A DNA stretch of 64,000 bases from Isochrysis galbana (Eukaryota; Haptophyta; Isochrysidales; Isochrysidaceae). Shown here piece by piece: positions 63,655 to 64,000 of this stretch. Made by a program: the position numbers and the translations under genes. Location of the stretch: positions 10,118,269 to 10,182,268 of the forward strand of contig CM030932.1 of NCBI GenBank assembly GCA_018136815.1. The letters run 5' to 3'. How positions within the stretch are numbered: position 1 is the stretch's first letter; the number at the start of each line of letters is the position of its first letter. The notes below the pieces were generated by a model, which was given only the letters and a program-made list of their open reading frames with translations, did not search any database and was not told the DNA's origin.

Positions 63655-64000
63655 CTGATCCGCTCGTGGATATGGGGCTCTCCCATAACATTAAGTTGGA
63701 CTTTGTGGTGATCGCCTTTTCGGCGCAGATAAAAGTTATGGTCTCTGTCCACTAGAATGTCACCTAGATCATGCGCGTCCGGATCTTCTTGAGGGACTAA
63801 CTCTTGCTCCTCCGGAGGAGGAGGCGGGGGCTTCGCTTGTTTTCTAAGAAGGTCCGTATAGTCAGATGTGGCATCTACTAGTCTTGATCTAGTCCATTCG
63901 GATATCTTTTCCCACGACTTAAGAAGGGGGGCTACTGAAATGTAATTTCCTCTATGGCGTATCCACCGTTCTCCGTCCGGCAAGTAAGCCGCGCATTCCT
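63655..64000 (-). mobile_element. LINE fragment running off the right edge
   Basis: The minus strand encodes EERKL-like LINE sequence colinear with copies B and C: GERWIRHRGNYISVAPLLKS, DPDAHDLGDILVDRDHNFYL and LNVMGEPHIHERIS. It stops at 63655, inside the conserved block, without the LINE 3' end. The fragment was therefore cut by recombination or deletion and not by ordinary 5' truncation. Confidence 0.85.

Overview
This window is nuclear DNA from a unicellular eukaryote, most likely an alga or other protist. Host genes are intron-containing with GT-AG splice sites, GC content is high, G/C homopolymers and (GA)n tracts are frequent, there is an Argonaute and a eukaryotic ribosomal protein eS30, and transposons of several classes dominate. 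I cannot name the species from sequence alone. Two 100-base N blocks (8801-8900 and 27730-27829) are assembly gaps.

Host genes. (1) A small two-helix membrane protein (1560-2126, -). (2) A complete 16-exon Argonaute (14982-19862, -) whose exon phases all agree, about 1065 aa, with the 5'-phosphate pocket and the slicer D-E-D-H residues visible and a Gly-Lys repeat inserted in its MID domain. (3) A three-exon polytopic membrane protein of the OSCA/TMEM63 type (22360-26950, -). (4) A PARP-type ADP-ribosyltransferase (29532-30296, +). (5) A two-exon coiled-coil protein (42691-44196, -). (6) eS30 (46093-46296, -), divergent from (7) an unknown 535-aa protein with three D-x-Y-x-[FW]-x3-C repeats (46650-48257, +). 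(8) An unknown 267-aa protein (59031-59834, +). (9) A glycosyltransferase-like protein (61869-63161, -).

Mobile DNA fills much of the rest. One APE-type LINE family recurs throughout. Its copies start at a short terminal hairpin followed by an ATGGAGCG start, and insertions are flanked by 18-bp target-site duplications (TSDs). I found four such duplications. They give a nested history at 48867-57358: a host element (B) carries element F (49275-54236) and, separately, the short element E (55584-56719). Every long copy is an internal-deletion derivative. B lacks endonuclease and RT, C (9760-12856) keeps only the RT FADD box onward, and F has lost the FADD region, which is replaced by filler DNA.

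A second unusual family is a roughly 4.1-4.3 kb element with 17-bp terminal inverted repeats (TIRs), TAGCCCGGTCACTCACT. It carries internal 204-bp and 202-bp satellite arrays. Two nearly identical copies (32721-36801 and 36821-41102) sit 19 bp apart, each with its own 7-bp TSD, inside a decayed PiggyBac-like transposase. A third copy runs off the left edge of the window, and an inverted remnant lies at 60271-60362.

Smaller items include a 450-bp hAT-type MITE with perfect TIRs and 8-bp TSD (21196-21645), two abutting TA-flanked MITEs (44532-45228), fragments of hAT and Harbinger-like transposases, a gag-like retroelement ORF (4321-6930), minisatellites, and subterminal repeats around GATTGAACGCTTTTC. 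Long open frames inside the satellite arrays exist because 204 is a multiple of three and are not treated as genes.
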